Shown one piece after another: positions 33,454 through 41,160 of a DNA stretch of 47,171 bases; within the stretch, counting starts at the first letter, position 1; every line of letters begins with the position of its first letter. The notes below the pieces were generated by a model that saw only the letters and a list, made by a program, of their open reading frames with translations, made no database searches and was not told the DNA's origin. Source of the DNA: Paenibacillus sp. JJ-100 (GTDB lineage Bacteria; Bacillota; Bacilli; Paenibacillales; Paenibacillaceae); assembly GCF_948329825.1 (NCBI RefSeq), contig NZ_CAOJCM010000014.1:1-47171 (forward strand). Direction: 5' to 3'. A program made the translations under genes and the position numbers.

Positions 33454-34026
33454 GTGAGTACCTCGCTCAATTTGAAAATTGATAAAGAGAAGGTAAGAGA
33501 GATCCCTTTAGTGGACCTTGCCTTTATGGTGCTGAAAGCGGCCAACACGCCGTATTACTACCGGGATTTGATGAATGAGGTAGCGAAACAGCGCGGAATG
33601 ACGGATGAAGAGATTAACGAGTATATTGCCCAATTGTATACCGAGATTAATATCGATGGCCGTTTTGCCTGTGTCGGTACGAGTCTTTGGGGATTAAAGC
33701 GCTGGTATCCGGTTGCTGGATCAGAAGATTCCATGACGGGCGCGAAGCGTCCGCGTATCATCAACGATGAAGATGATGATCTGGAAGACGAAGACTTCGG
33801 TGAAGAGGACGAGAGCTATAATAGCGACGAAGACTTCGACAGTACAGGTGATGATCCAGATGAAGACAAAGATGAAGACGAAGATGATGACGACATCTTT
33901 GATGAAGACGACAGCGAAGAAGAAGTACTGGTTGAAGATGACGATCTAGAAGATGAAGACCTCGATGAAGACGATGAAGAGTCTGAAGACGAGGATGAAT
34001 TTGACGACGATTCCGATAATCGGTAA
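33454..34026 (+). CDS. rpoE: DNA-directed RNA polymerase delta subunit
   Basis: Firmicute-specific RNA polymerase subunit that speeds release and recycling of the enzyme and affects promoter selectivity. The N-terminal HARE-HTH domain (about residues 12-90, IPLVDLAFMVLKAANTPYYY and GRFACVGTSLWGLKRW) is followed by a long, almost wholly Asp/Glu tail. The GTG at 33454 is chosen because GAGAGGAAG lies nine bases upstream; another in-frame GTG at 33445 overlaps that site. Length is 190 residues. It lies next to pyrG, as in B. subtilis. Confidence 0.95.
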   Translation: MSTSLNLKIDKEKVREIPLVDLAFMVLKAANTPYYYRDLMNEVAKQRGMTDEEINEYIAQLYTEINIDGRFACVGTSLWGLKRWYPVAGSEDSMTGAKRPRIINDEDDDLEDEDFGEEDESYNSDEDFDSTGDDPDEDKDEDEDDDDIFDEDDSEEEVLVEDDDLEDEDLDEDDEESEDEDEFDDDSDNR

Positions 34027-34150
34027 TCCTTTTTAGCGACCCTAAATAGCTCGTTTTTTCCCCGATAGTCAGCCTTGACAGCAGGCGGGGTAACGGGTAA
34101 ACTATTGCATGGGCTTATGAATGAGCGACAATATATTTATGTTTTTTAGA

Positions 34151-34186
34151 GAAAGTGCCCCGTCCTGCGGGAGTACTTTCTTTTTG
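34151..34186 (+). terminator. rpoE terminator
   Basis: AGAAAGT pairs with ACTTTCT, with an inner CCCG/CGGG helix, followed by T5, about 125 bp past the rpoE stop. Confidence 0.82.
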
Positions 34187-34390
34187 TATTTTTAGAGGCA
34201 GAATGATGTTAAATGATTACTTTTCCGACTGCACCCGGCCATACCTTTTCGGCCTGTTTTTTTGTATGTTCAGACAAGAAAAGAAAGTTGGCGTAGCCTC
34301 GGTCTAGGGACAAGCATGTAGGAAGGCTCCCGGAAAGTTTGCATTATTTTTTGCCAGTAATGATGTGTAGTGAGAAGCCGTCTTCGCTGG

Positions 34391-34436
34391 AAAGAGCAGT
34401 TTGCAGATGAAGTTAATTTCTGCCATTGCTCTTTTT
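34391..34436 (+). terminator. candidate pyrG leader attenuator
   Basis: AAAGAGCA (34391-34398) pairs with TGCTCTTT (34427-34434), with an inner GCAGA/TCTGC helix, and ends in a T-run about 83 bp before the pyrG start. In B. subtilis pyrG is controlled by a leader terminator that is disrupted when CTP is low. The position fits; I could not identify the transcription start or its G-run. Confidence 0.6.
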
Positions 34437-34518
34437 AACGATGATTACCTGGGAAACGGGTTACGATAATACCATATATCGCCTGAATTTCTGTACTTAT
34501 ATTAGGAGGGTAATAACA

Positions 34519-36123
34519 GTGACAAAGTATATTTTCGTAACGGGCGGAGTTGTATCCTCCCTGGGCAAAGGGATTACAGCTGCCTCGTTGGGCAGATTGC
34601 TGAAGAACAGAGGACTCAAAGTAACGATTCAAAAATTCGATCCATACATCAACATTGACCCGGGAACGATGAGTCCTTATCAGCATGGTGAGGTATTTGT
34701 AACCGATGATGGCGCAGAGACAGACCTGGACCTTGGTCACTACGAACGTTTCATCGACATCAACCTCTCTAAAAACAGCAATGTCACGACAGGTAAAGTG
34801 TATTCTTCCGTGATCAGTAAAGAGCGTCGCGGGGAGTATCTTGGCGGTACAGTTCAAGTGATTCCACATATCACAAACGAGATCAAAGAGCGTGTATTCC
34901 GCGCTGGGCGTGAAGCGGGTTCCGATGTCGTTATTACCGAAATTGGCGGCACGGTGGGTGACATCGAAAGCTTGCCATTCTTGGAAGCAATTCGTCAGAT
35001 CAAGAGTGACGTAGGTCGTGACAATGTGATGTACATCCACGTGACGTTGATTCCATACATCAAGGCTGCTGGTGAAGTGAAAACAAAACCAACACAACAC
35101 AGTGTGAAGGAATTGCGCAGCATTGGAATCCAGCCGAATGTGATCGTATGCCGCACGGAATATGAGTTGTCTAAGGACATGAAGGCCAAAATCGCACTTT
35201 TCTGTGATATCGATGAAAATGCAGTAGTCGAGTGCCGTGATGCAAGCACGTTGTATGAAGTACCACTTAACCTTCGAGAGGAAGGTTTGGATGAGATTGT
35301 GGTGAACCACCTGAAACTGACTACTCCTGCACCGGATATGAGCGAGTGGGAAGGGCTGGTTAATCGGATTAGCAAGCTGCAACATAAGGTTGAGATTGCG
35401 ATCGTAGGTAAATACGTAGCGCTACATGATGCGTACCTGAGTGTTGTGGAATCCCTGTCTCATGCAGGATTTGCCTCCAACGCAGAGGTGAAGATTCGCT
35501 GGATTCATTCTGAGGATATTACCGATGAGAACGTAGGTGACTTGCTACACGGTGTTTCCGGTATTCTCGTCCCTGGTGGCTTCGGTGACCGCGGTATCGA
35601 AGGTAAAGTATCGGCAATCCGTTATGCTCGTGAGAAAAATATTCCTTTCTTCGGAATTTGCCTGGGTATGCAAGTTTCTGTGATTGAATATGCTCGCTCC
35701 ATCGTTGGATTGAATGGTGCGAATAGTTCCGAGATCAACCCGGCTACAGAGTTCCCGGTAATCGATCTGTTGCCTGAACAGAAAGATATTGAGAATCTGG
35801 GCGGTACGATGCGTCTCGGTCTTTACCCTTGTAAGCTTCAGGAAGGTTCCTTAGCAAGGTCTTGTTACGATGATGAGCTGGTGTATGAAAGACACCGTCA
35901 CCGCTATGAATTCAACAATGAATACCGTGAGATGATTGAGAAAGCAGGTCTTGTCATTTCAGGTACATCACCGGATGGACGTCTGGTTGAGATTGTGGAG
36001 CTTCCAGGACACCCATGGTTCCTGGCTGTGCAGTTCCACCCGGAATTCACTTCCCGTCCGAACCGTCCGCAGCCATTGTTCCGTGAGTTCGTGAAAGCTT
36101 CTCTGGAGAATGCGGGTAAATAA
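34519..36123 (+). CDS. pyrG: CTP synthase
   Basis: Makes CTP from UTP, ATP and glutamine. The 534-residue protein has an N-terminal synthetase domain (TKYIFVTGGVVSSLGKGITAA with the P-loop) and a C-terminal class I glutaminase domain with Cys381 in FFGICLGMQ and the His/Glu pair in QFHPEF. The GTG start at 34519 follows AGGAGGG; the open frame extends 31 codons upstream into the leader. It is a single gene with a terminator on each side. A leader hairpin suggests CTP-sensitive attenuation, as known in B. subtilis. Confidence 0.97.
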   Translation: MTKYIFVTGGVVSSLGKGITAASLGRLLKNRGLKVTIQKFDPYINIDPGTMSPYQHGEVFVTDDGAETDLDLGHYERFIDINLSKNSNVTTGKVYSSVISKERRGEYLGGTVQVIPHITNEIKERVFRAGREAGSDVVITEIGGTVGDIESLPFLEAIRQIKSDVGRDNVMYIHVTLIPYIKAAGEVKTKPTQHSVKELRSIGIQPNVIVCRTEYELSKDMKAKIALFCDIDENAVVECRDASTLYEVPLNLREEGLDEIVVNHLKLTTPAPDMSEWEGLVNRISKLQHKVEIAIVGKYVALHDAYLSVVESLSHAGFASNAEVKIRWIHSEDITDENVGDLLHGVSGILVPGGFGDRGIEGKVSAIRYAREKNIPFFGICLGMQVSVIEYARSIVGLNGANSSEINPATEFPVIDLLPEQKDIENLGGTMRLGLYPCKLQEGSLARSCYDDELVYERHRHRYEFNNEYREMIEKAGLVISGTSPDGRLVEIVELPGHPWFLAVQFHPEFTSRPNRPQPLFREFVKASLENAGK

Positions 36124-36151
36124 TAAGTTCATTCGGTAAAAATCACGTATA

Positions 36152-36198
36152 GAAGGATGCACTGGCTGCTACTAAAGAGCTGGGGCATCCTTTTTTTG
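36152..36198 (+). terminator. pyrG terminator
   Basis: AAGGATGC pairs with GCATCCTT around a partly paired loop and ends in T7. Confidence 0.88.
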
Positions 36199-36212
36199 GC
36201 ACTAAATTGCAA

Positions 36213-36261
36213 TTTGTCAATTTAAGATCGTAGAAGGATTTTAATGGAAGAGGTAGAATAC
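36213..36261 (+). promoter_or_regulatory. sigma-H promoter of spo0F
   Basis: GAAGGATTT (36233-36241), 11 bp, GTAGAATAC (36253-36261) fits the B. subtilis sigma-H consensus RnAGGAwWW-N11/12-RnnGAATww, apart from the last base. TTTGTCAAT at 36213-36221 is a possible but imperfect Spo0A box just upstream. B. subtilis spo0F is also transcribed from a sigma-H promoter controlled by Spo0A. Confidence 0.72.
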
Positions 36262-36333
36262 TTATCATGACGCCTATGGAATAGTTATTATGAGGTATGT
36301 ATATATGGTTTCCTAATTCTAGGAGGTTACAAC

Positions 36334-36720
36334 GTGGAAGAGAAAAAAGTTCTGATTGTAGATGACCAAAACGGTATTCGAATTCTACTCATGGAAGTGT
36401 TCAGCAGCGAAGGGTACAACACATTCCAAGCGGCAAACGGCAAAATTGCTCTCGAGATCGTTAATAATGACAAGCCAGACCTCGTTTTACTTGATATGAA
36501 AATTCCCGGAATGGACGGGCTTGAGATCTTGAAACATATCAAAGAGATTGATCCGGATATCAAGGTTATTATGATGACGGCTTATGGAGAACTTGACATG
36601 ATTAAGGAAGCTACCGATCTGGGAGCGCTCATGCATTTTACGAAACCGTTTGATATTGACGAGATGCGTGTGGCTGTAAATATGCAACTTCGCAATGGCG
36701 CTGCCAACAAGTGCAGCTAA
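36334..36720 (+). CDS. spo0F: sporulation phosphorelay response regulator Spo0F
   Basis: Single-domain response regulator that takes phosphate from sporulation kinases and passes it to Spo0B. The 128-residue protein keeps every key residue at B. subtilis numbering: Asp10 and Asp11 in VDDQ, phospho-acceptor Asp54 in LLDMKIPGMDG, Thr82 in MMTAYGELDM and Lys104 in FTKPFDIDE. Matches such as GIRILL and TFQAANG make the assignment secure. The GTG start follows AGGAGG. It lies between pyrG and fba, as in B. subtilis. The kinase gene at 11123 is a candidate phosphodonor. Confidence 0.97.
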   Translation: MEEKKVLIVDDQNGIRILLMEVFSSEGYNTFQAANGKIALEIVNNDKPDLVLLDMKIPGMDGLEILKHIKEIDPDIKVIMMTAYGELDMIKEATDLGALMHFTKPFDIDEMRVAVNMQLRNGAANKCS

Positions 36721-36744
36721 ATCCTGTAGATACAGGATTTTTTT
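36719..36744 (+). terminator. spo0F terminator
   Basis: AATCCTGT pairs with ACAGGATT around four bases and ends in T7, directly at the spo0F stop. Confidence 0.9.
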
Positions 36745-36906
36745 GTGTTATCAATCTGTCTTATGTCATCATGATAAAAATGGGGTATTTCGCCTGTTTC
36801 TGTAGGGAATATTAGAAATGGTAACGTATCCATTACATGTCTTTGAAAACTGTGCTGTAAAACACAGCATTTTTGCAAATGCTTGTTTAGTATTTGACAT
36901 GGGATG

Positions 36907-36915
36907 TGGTATAAT
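36907..36915 (+). promoter_or_regulatory. fba promoter (extended -10)
   Basis: TGG followed by TATAAT forms an extended -10 box. A weak TTTAGT lies 18 bp upstream as the -35. A TTGACA at 36895 is too close to pair with it. Confidence 0.5.
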
Positions 36916-36979
36916 AGGTCCGTATGTGATTTCGGCTAAAAACCATAGACACAACCAAACCCCTAGGAGGATTGAAACC

Positions 36980-37834
36980 ATGCCATTAGTATCTATGACA
37001 GACATGTTGAACAAAGCCCTTGAAGGAAAATACGCAGTTGGTCAATACAATATCAATAACCTTGAGTGGACTCAAGGGATTCTTGCTGCTGCTGAAGAAG
37101 AGAAATCCCCAGTAATCTTGGGCGTATCCGAAGGTGCAGCTCGTCACATGGGAGGCTTTACTACTGTTGTTAAAATGGTAGAAGGACTTCTGCATGACAT
37201 GAAAATTACTGTACCTGTTGCGATCCACTTGGACCACGGTTCAAGCTTTGACAAATGTAAAGAAGCGATCGAAGCTGGATTTACTTCCGTTATGATCGAC
37301 GGTTCTCATCACCCAATCGAAGAGAACATCGCAATGACTAAAAAAGTCGTTGAATATGCACACGCTAAAGGTGTTTCTGTAGAAGCTGAAGTAGGAACTG
37401 TAGGCGGACAAGAAGACGACGTGATCGGTGGTATTCAATACGCTGACCTGAACGAATGTATCCGCATCGTTAAAGAAACAGGTATCGATACGTTGGCACC
37501 TGCTCTTGGTTCCGTTCACGGTCCTTACCAAGGCGAGCCAAACCTGGGCTTCAAAGAAATGGAAGAAGTTCGTGACGCAGTGCAAATTCCACTCGTATTG
37601 CACGGTGGTACAGGTATTCCTAAGCACGATATCGATAAAGCAATCTCCTTGGGTACTTCCAAAATTAACGTGAACACAGAGAACCAAATCTCTTTCACTA
37701 AAGCAGTTCGTGAAGTACTTGCAGCAAAACCAGATGCTTACGATCCACGTACGTTCATCGTACCAGGCCGTGAGGCAATTAAAGAAACCGTTAAAGGTAA
37801 AATTCGTGAGTTTGGTTCCAACAACAAAGCGTAA
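36980..37834 (+). CDS. fba: fructose-bisphosphate aldolase, class II
   Basis: Zinc-dependent aldolase of glycolysis and gluconeogenesis that splits fructose 1,6-bisphosphate into two triose phosphates. The 284-residue barrel shows the metal-binding HLDHGSSF and GSHHPIEEN segments, the LAPALGSVHGPY loop and VLHGGTGIP. The ATG at 36980 follows CTAGGAGG; the open frame runs 54 codons further upstream without a start signal. Codon use is strongly biased, as expected for a highly expressed gene. It sits between spo0F and murA, as in B. subtilis. Confidence 0.97.
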   Translation: MPLVSMTDMLNKALEGKYAVGQYNINNLEWTQGILAAAEEEKSPVILGVSEGAARHMGGFTTVVKMVEGLLHDMKITVPVAIHLDHGSSFDKCKEAIEAGFTSVMIDGSHHPIEENIAMTKKVVEYAHAKGVSVEAEVGTVGGQEDDVIGGIQYADLNECIRIVKETGIDTLAPALGSVHGPYQGEPNLGFKEMEEVRDAVQIPLVLHGGTGIPKHDIDKAISLGTSKINVNTENQISFTKAVREVLAAKPDAYDPRTFIVPGREAIKETVKGKIREFGSNNKA

Positions 37835-37857
37835 TTTATCTTTACCAGTTCCATACT

Positions 37858-37902
37858 GTGAAATGGAAGAACACCGCCTAGCCGGTGTCTTTCCATTTTC
37901 AC
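37858..37902 (+). terminator. fba hairpin
   Basis: GTGAAATGGAAGAACACCG pairs, with small interruptions, with the complementary run ending TTCCATTTTCAC. It lies 24 bp past the fba stop; a short T-rich part is inside the 3' arm. Confidence 0.72.
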
Positions 37903-37981
37903 ACCTTATTTCTACATCGTTAGCCATCAGCACGTATTGCCGTTCATCGGCTGCAAAACACGTAGGGGGACATTAAGCTTT

Positions 37982-39235
37982 ATGGAAAAATTGATGATTA
38001 GTGGCGGACGTCCGTTACAGGGAGCTGTAACTATAAGCGGCGCCAAAAACAGCGCCATTGCGCTTATTCCTGCAGCATTGCTTGCCGAGTCGGAGGTCGT
38101 GTTGGACAACCTGCCGTTACTCAGTGATGTGGCAGTATATGCGGAAATTTTGGAGGAACTTGGAGCACGTGTAACTTGGGAAGGTAATCAGATGAAGATC
38201 GACCCTTCCGACATTAAATCGATTCCCATGCCTAATGGTCCAGTGAAGAAGCTCCGTGCTTCGTATTATATGATGGGGGCTTTGCTTGGACGTTTTAAAG
38301 AAGCGACAATAGGTTTGCCTGGAGGTTGCAATTTTGAGCCTCGTCCGATTGATCAACATATTAAAGGGTTTGAAGCGCTTGGCGCAACGGTAACTAATGA
38401 ACATGGCTCCATCCATCTGTATGCCAAAGAGCTACGGGGAGCTAAAATATATCTTGATGTAAGCAGTGTTGGTGCGACCATTAACATTATGCTGGCGGCC
38501 ACTCGTGCCAAAGGCTCTACAATTATAGAAAATGCGGCTAAAGAGCCTGAGATTATAGATGTAGCAACACTTTTGAACTCTATGGGTGCCAGCATCAAGG
38601 GTGCGGGCACAGAAACCATTCGAATTGAAGGAGTTTCAGAGCTTAAAGGCTGCCGTCATTCCATCATTCCGGACCGAATTCAAGCGGGTACGTATATGAT
38701 TGCTGCGGCAGCTACGCGTGGAGATGTACTCATTGATAATGTCATTCCCAAGCATCTGGAGGCTTTGACAGCCAAGTTGCTGGAGATGGGAGTGGGTATC
38801 GAAGAACTGGATGAGAGCATTCGGGTCATCGGACAGCCAAAGTACACTCACGTTGATGTAAAAGCGCTGGTATATCCAGGCTTTCCAACGGATTTACAGT
38901 CCCCTATGACGAGTGTCTTAACTCAGGCAACCGGTGTGAGTGTGCTTAGTGATTTTGTATACAGTAACCGGTTTAAGCATGTACCTGAGCTGGTTCGAAT
39001 GGGTGCCAAAATCCGTGTGGAAGGCCGATCTGCTATCATTGAAGGCAGTTCGCTGAATGCGGCCAAAGTGAAAGCATCAGACCTCCGCGCCGGTGCAGCA
39101 CTGGTCATTGCAGGACTTACCGTCAGTGAAGGTGTAACAGAGGTAACTGGTGTTGAATTTATTGATCGTGGTTACGATCATCTCGTGACTAATCTGCGTA
39201 TGCTTGGTGCAGACGTGTGGCGGGAGACCGAATAG
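37982..39235 (+). CDS. murAB: UDP-N-acetylglucosamine 1-carboxyvinyltransferase
   Basis: First committed step of peptidoglycan synthesis: adds enolpyruvate from PEP to UDP-GlcNAc, and is the target of fosfomycin. The 417-residue protein shows Lys22 in SGAKNSA and catalytic Cys116 in LPGGCNFEPRPIDQHIKG. The phrases LRASYYMMGALLGRFK and NAAKEPEIIDVATLL, with the fba neighbour, point to the second Firmicute paralogue (MurAB, also called MurZ). The ATG at 37982 lies 11 bases after AGGGGGA, slightly far; the open frame continues 15 codons upstream. Confidence 0.95.
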   Translation: MEKLMISGGRPLQGAVTISGAKNSAIALIPAALLAESEVVLDNLPLLSDVAVYAEILEELGARVTWEGNQMKIDPSDIKSIPMPNGPVKKLRASYYMMGALLGRFKEATIGLPGGCNFEPRPIDQHIKGFEALGATVTNEHGSIHLYAKELRGAKIYLDVSSVGATINIMLAATRAKGSTIIENAAKEPEIIDVATLLNSMGASIKGAGTETIRIEGVSELKGCRHSIIPDRIQAGTYMIAAAATRGDVLIDNVIPKHLEALTAKLLEMGVGIEELDESIRVIGQPKYTHVDVKALVYPGFPTDLQSPMTSVLTQATGVSVLSDFVYSNRFKHVPELVRMGAKIRVEGRSAIIEGSSLNAAKVKASDLRAGAALVIAGLTVSEGVTEVTGVEFIDRGYDHLVTNLRMLGADVWRETE

Positions 39236-39339
39236 CCATCTGATAGGGCAGCATCGTATGCTTGCATAAAATGTATGTATGGCGGTGCTGCATAACCTAT
39301 TGTAGAATGGGGTAAACTATTCGAATAGATTTTGCAGTC

Positions 39340-39389
39340 TCTTCCGGATTGATGAACGTAATAGGTTCTGTGCCGGAGGGTCTTTTTTT
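39340..39389 (+). terminator. terminator between murA and rho
   Basis: An eight-base-pair stem, TCTTCCGG/CCGGAGGG, with an inner GAAC/GTTC helix is followed by TCTTTTTTT. It lies more than 100 bp after murA and 310 bp before rho. Confidence 0.75.
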
Positions 39390-39573
39390 GAAAACAGTAT
39401 CATAAGGCTTTATGAACACATCATTCCTTTTCCCCAATCCCCGGATTTGTTTGAACCTGCGCTCCATAGCCGGTCTTCCCGGATCGATCGCCCCATGTTT
39501 GGAGTTCACTCATTAGCGGATCATGCCATGTTATGGCCATTCCACCCGGAAACTTACACACAGAGACAACTAT

Positions 39574-39603
39574 TTGCATTATAACGGTTACATTCCGTAC
39601 AAT
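39574..39603 (+). promoter_or_regulatory. rho promoter
   Basis: TTGCAT (39574-39579) and TACAAT (39598-39603) are separated by 18 bp, giving a leader of about 90 nt. Confidence 0.65.
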
Positions 39604-39700
39604 GGACAGAAGAGGACGGGTTTAGGGCCGCTCTCTATAGCATAATAAGCTGAGAAACTATCCATTTGACGGACTCATTAATTGAATAGGTGGTTATTAT

Positions 39701-41026
39701 ATGGATCTACAAATTTCTGATTTAGAAGAAATGAAACTAACGGACCTCTATAAGCTGGCGAAAAAATACCAGATTCCTTATTACGGGACCCTTAAAAAGA
39801 AAGAATTGATTTTTGCTATACTCCGCGCACAGGCGGAACAGAGTGGTTTGATGTTTATGCAGGGTGTGCTTGAAATTTTACCTGAAGGTTACGGCTTCTT
39901 GAGACCAATCAACTATCTGCCAAGTACAGAAGATATTTATATCTCTGCTTCACAGATTCGTAAGTTTGATCTCAGAACAGGTGACCTTGTATCAGGTAAA
40001 TGCCGAACGCCAAAGGAAAATGAAAGATATTTCGGTTTATTGCAAGTCAACGCTGTGAATGGTGAGAACCCATCGGCGGCTGCGGAGAGGCTTCACTTCC
40101 CGGCATTAACCCCATTGTACCCGCAGAAAAAACTGGTTCTTGAAACATCCCCGAGCCATTTATCCACACGCATCATGGATGTGCTTGCCCCGGTAGGATT
40201 GGGACAGCGTGGATTAATCGTAGCACCTCCCAAAGCCGGTAAAACGCTCCTCCTCAAAGAAATTGCGAATAGCATCTCAACTAACAATCCTGAAATTGAA
40301 CTTTTTGTCCTGTTGATTGATGAGCGTCCAGAGGAAGTAACGGATATGTCTCGTTCGGTAAAAGGGGAAGTTGTGGCTTCCACATTTGATGAGTTGCCTG
40401 AAAACCATATCAAGGTGGCAGAACTGGTGCTGGAGCGAGCACTGCGTCTGGTTGAAGCAAAAAAAGATGTTGTCATTTTGTTGGATAGTATTACGCGACT
40501 GGCTCGGGCGTATAACTTGGTTATTCCACCATCTGGACGTACGCTGAGTGGTGGTATTGATCCGGCAGCATTCCATCGTCCGAAACGATTCTTCGGTTCT
40601 GCGCGTAATGTGGAAGAAGGCGGCAGCCTGACTATTCTGGCAACAGCGCTGATTGATACCGGATCACGTATGGATGACATCATTTATGAAGAATTTAAAG
40701 GTACGGGAAATATGGAGCTTCATCTTGACCGTAAATTGGCTGAACGCCGGATTTTCCCTGCAATCGATATTCGTCGTTCGGGTACTCGGCGTGAAGAAGT
40801 ACTTCTTAGCAAGGAAGAGTTGGATACAATCTGGTCAATCCGTAAAAATATGAACGATTCCCATGACTTCGTTGAGGGTTTCCTCAAAAAATTGCGGAAT
40901 AGCAAGACCAATGCCGAATTCCTGGCTGCATTTGATGCAGCGGGCAATAGTCCCTCCAGTAATTCAGGAACAACAACAACTCGCCGTTCCCCGAGACCGA
41001 CAGCTACATCAGGAACATCAAATTAA
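39701..41026 (+). CDS. rho: transcription termination factor Rho
   Basis: Hexameric RNA translocase that ends untranslated and antisense transcripts. The 441-residue protein has the Rho N-terminal helical domain (1-45), a cold-shock RNA-binding domain (about 50-120, YGFLRPINYLPSTEDIYIS), and the ATPase core with Walker A PPKAGKT at 176-182, LLIDERPEEVTDM and the R-loop region SGGIDPAAFHRPKRFFGSAR. A C-terminal Ser/Thr/Arg-rich tail of about 20 residues extends beyond the usual end. The ATG follows TAGGTGG. B. subtilis rho is autoregulated; the long leader here would allow that. Confidence 0.97.
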   Translation: MDLQISDLEEMKLTDLYKLAKKYQIPYYGTLKKKELIFAILRAQAEQSGLMFMQGVLEILPEGYGFLRPINYLPSTEDIYISASQIRKFDLRTGDLVSGKCRTPKENERYFGLLQVNAVNGENPSAAAERLHFPALTPLYPQKKLVLETSPSHLSTRIMDVLAPVGLGQRGLIVAPPKAGKTLLLKEIANSISTNNPEIELFVLLIDERPEEVTDMSRSVKGEVVASTFDELPENHIKVAELVLERALRLVEAKKDVVILLDSITRLARAYNLVIPPSGRTLSGGIDPAAFHRPKRFFGSARNVEEGGSLTILATALIDTGSRMDDIIYEEFKGTGNMELHLDRKLAERRIFPAIDIRRSGTRREEVLLSKEELDTIWSIRKNMNDSHDFVEGFLKKLRNSKTNAEFLAAFDAAGNSPSSNSGTTTTRRSPRPTATSGTSN

Positions 41027-41160
41027 CATTTGATATGTAGCTTGATTTTCAGTAGGAACACCACTATGTTTAATGCAACAAATTGCGGCTAAGGTATAAT
41101 ACTGCTGCATCTTAGTACACTTGTCGTTAGGCTTAACCTAATAGATGTGAGGAGAACATC

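Larger units (their letters stand above)
39236..39700 (+). other. murA-rho gap with terminator and rho promoter
   Basis: This 465-bp gap has three features. A hairpin GCAGCA/TGCTGC (39251-39293) lies just after murA. An intrinsic terminator follows: TCTTCCGG/CCGGAGGG with an inner GAAC/GTTC helix and T7 (39340-39389). A promoter is at 39574-39603. A minus-strand open frame (39297-39509) is considered doubtful. Confidence 0.55.

Noticed and set aside
34435..35385. Minus-strand ORF of 316 codons opposite pyrG
   Set aside because: Composition (Cys, His, Phe-rich) is that of an antisense frame, and pyrG is unambiguous.
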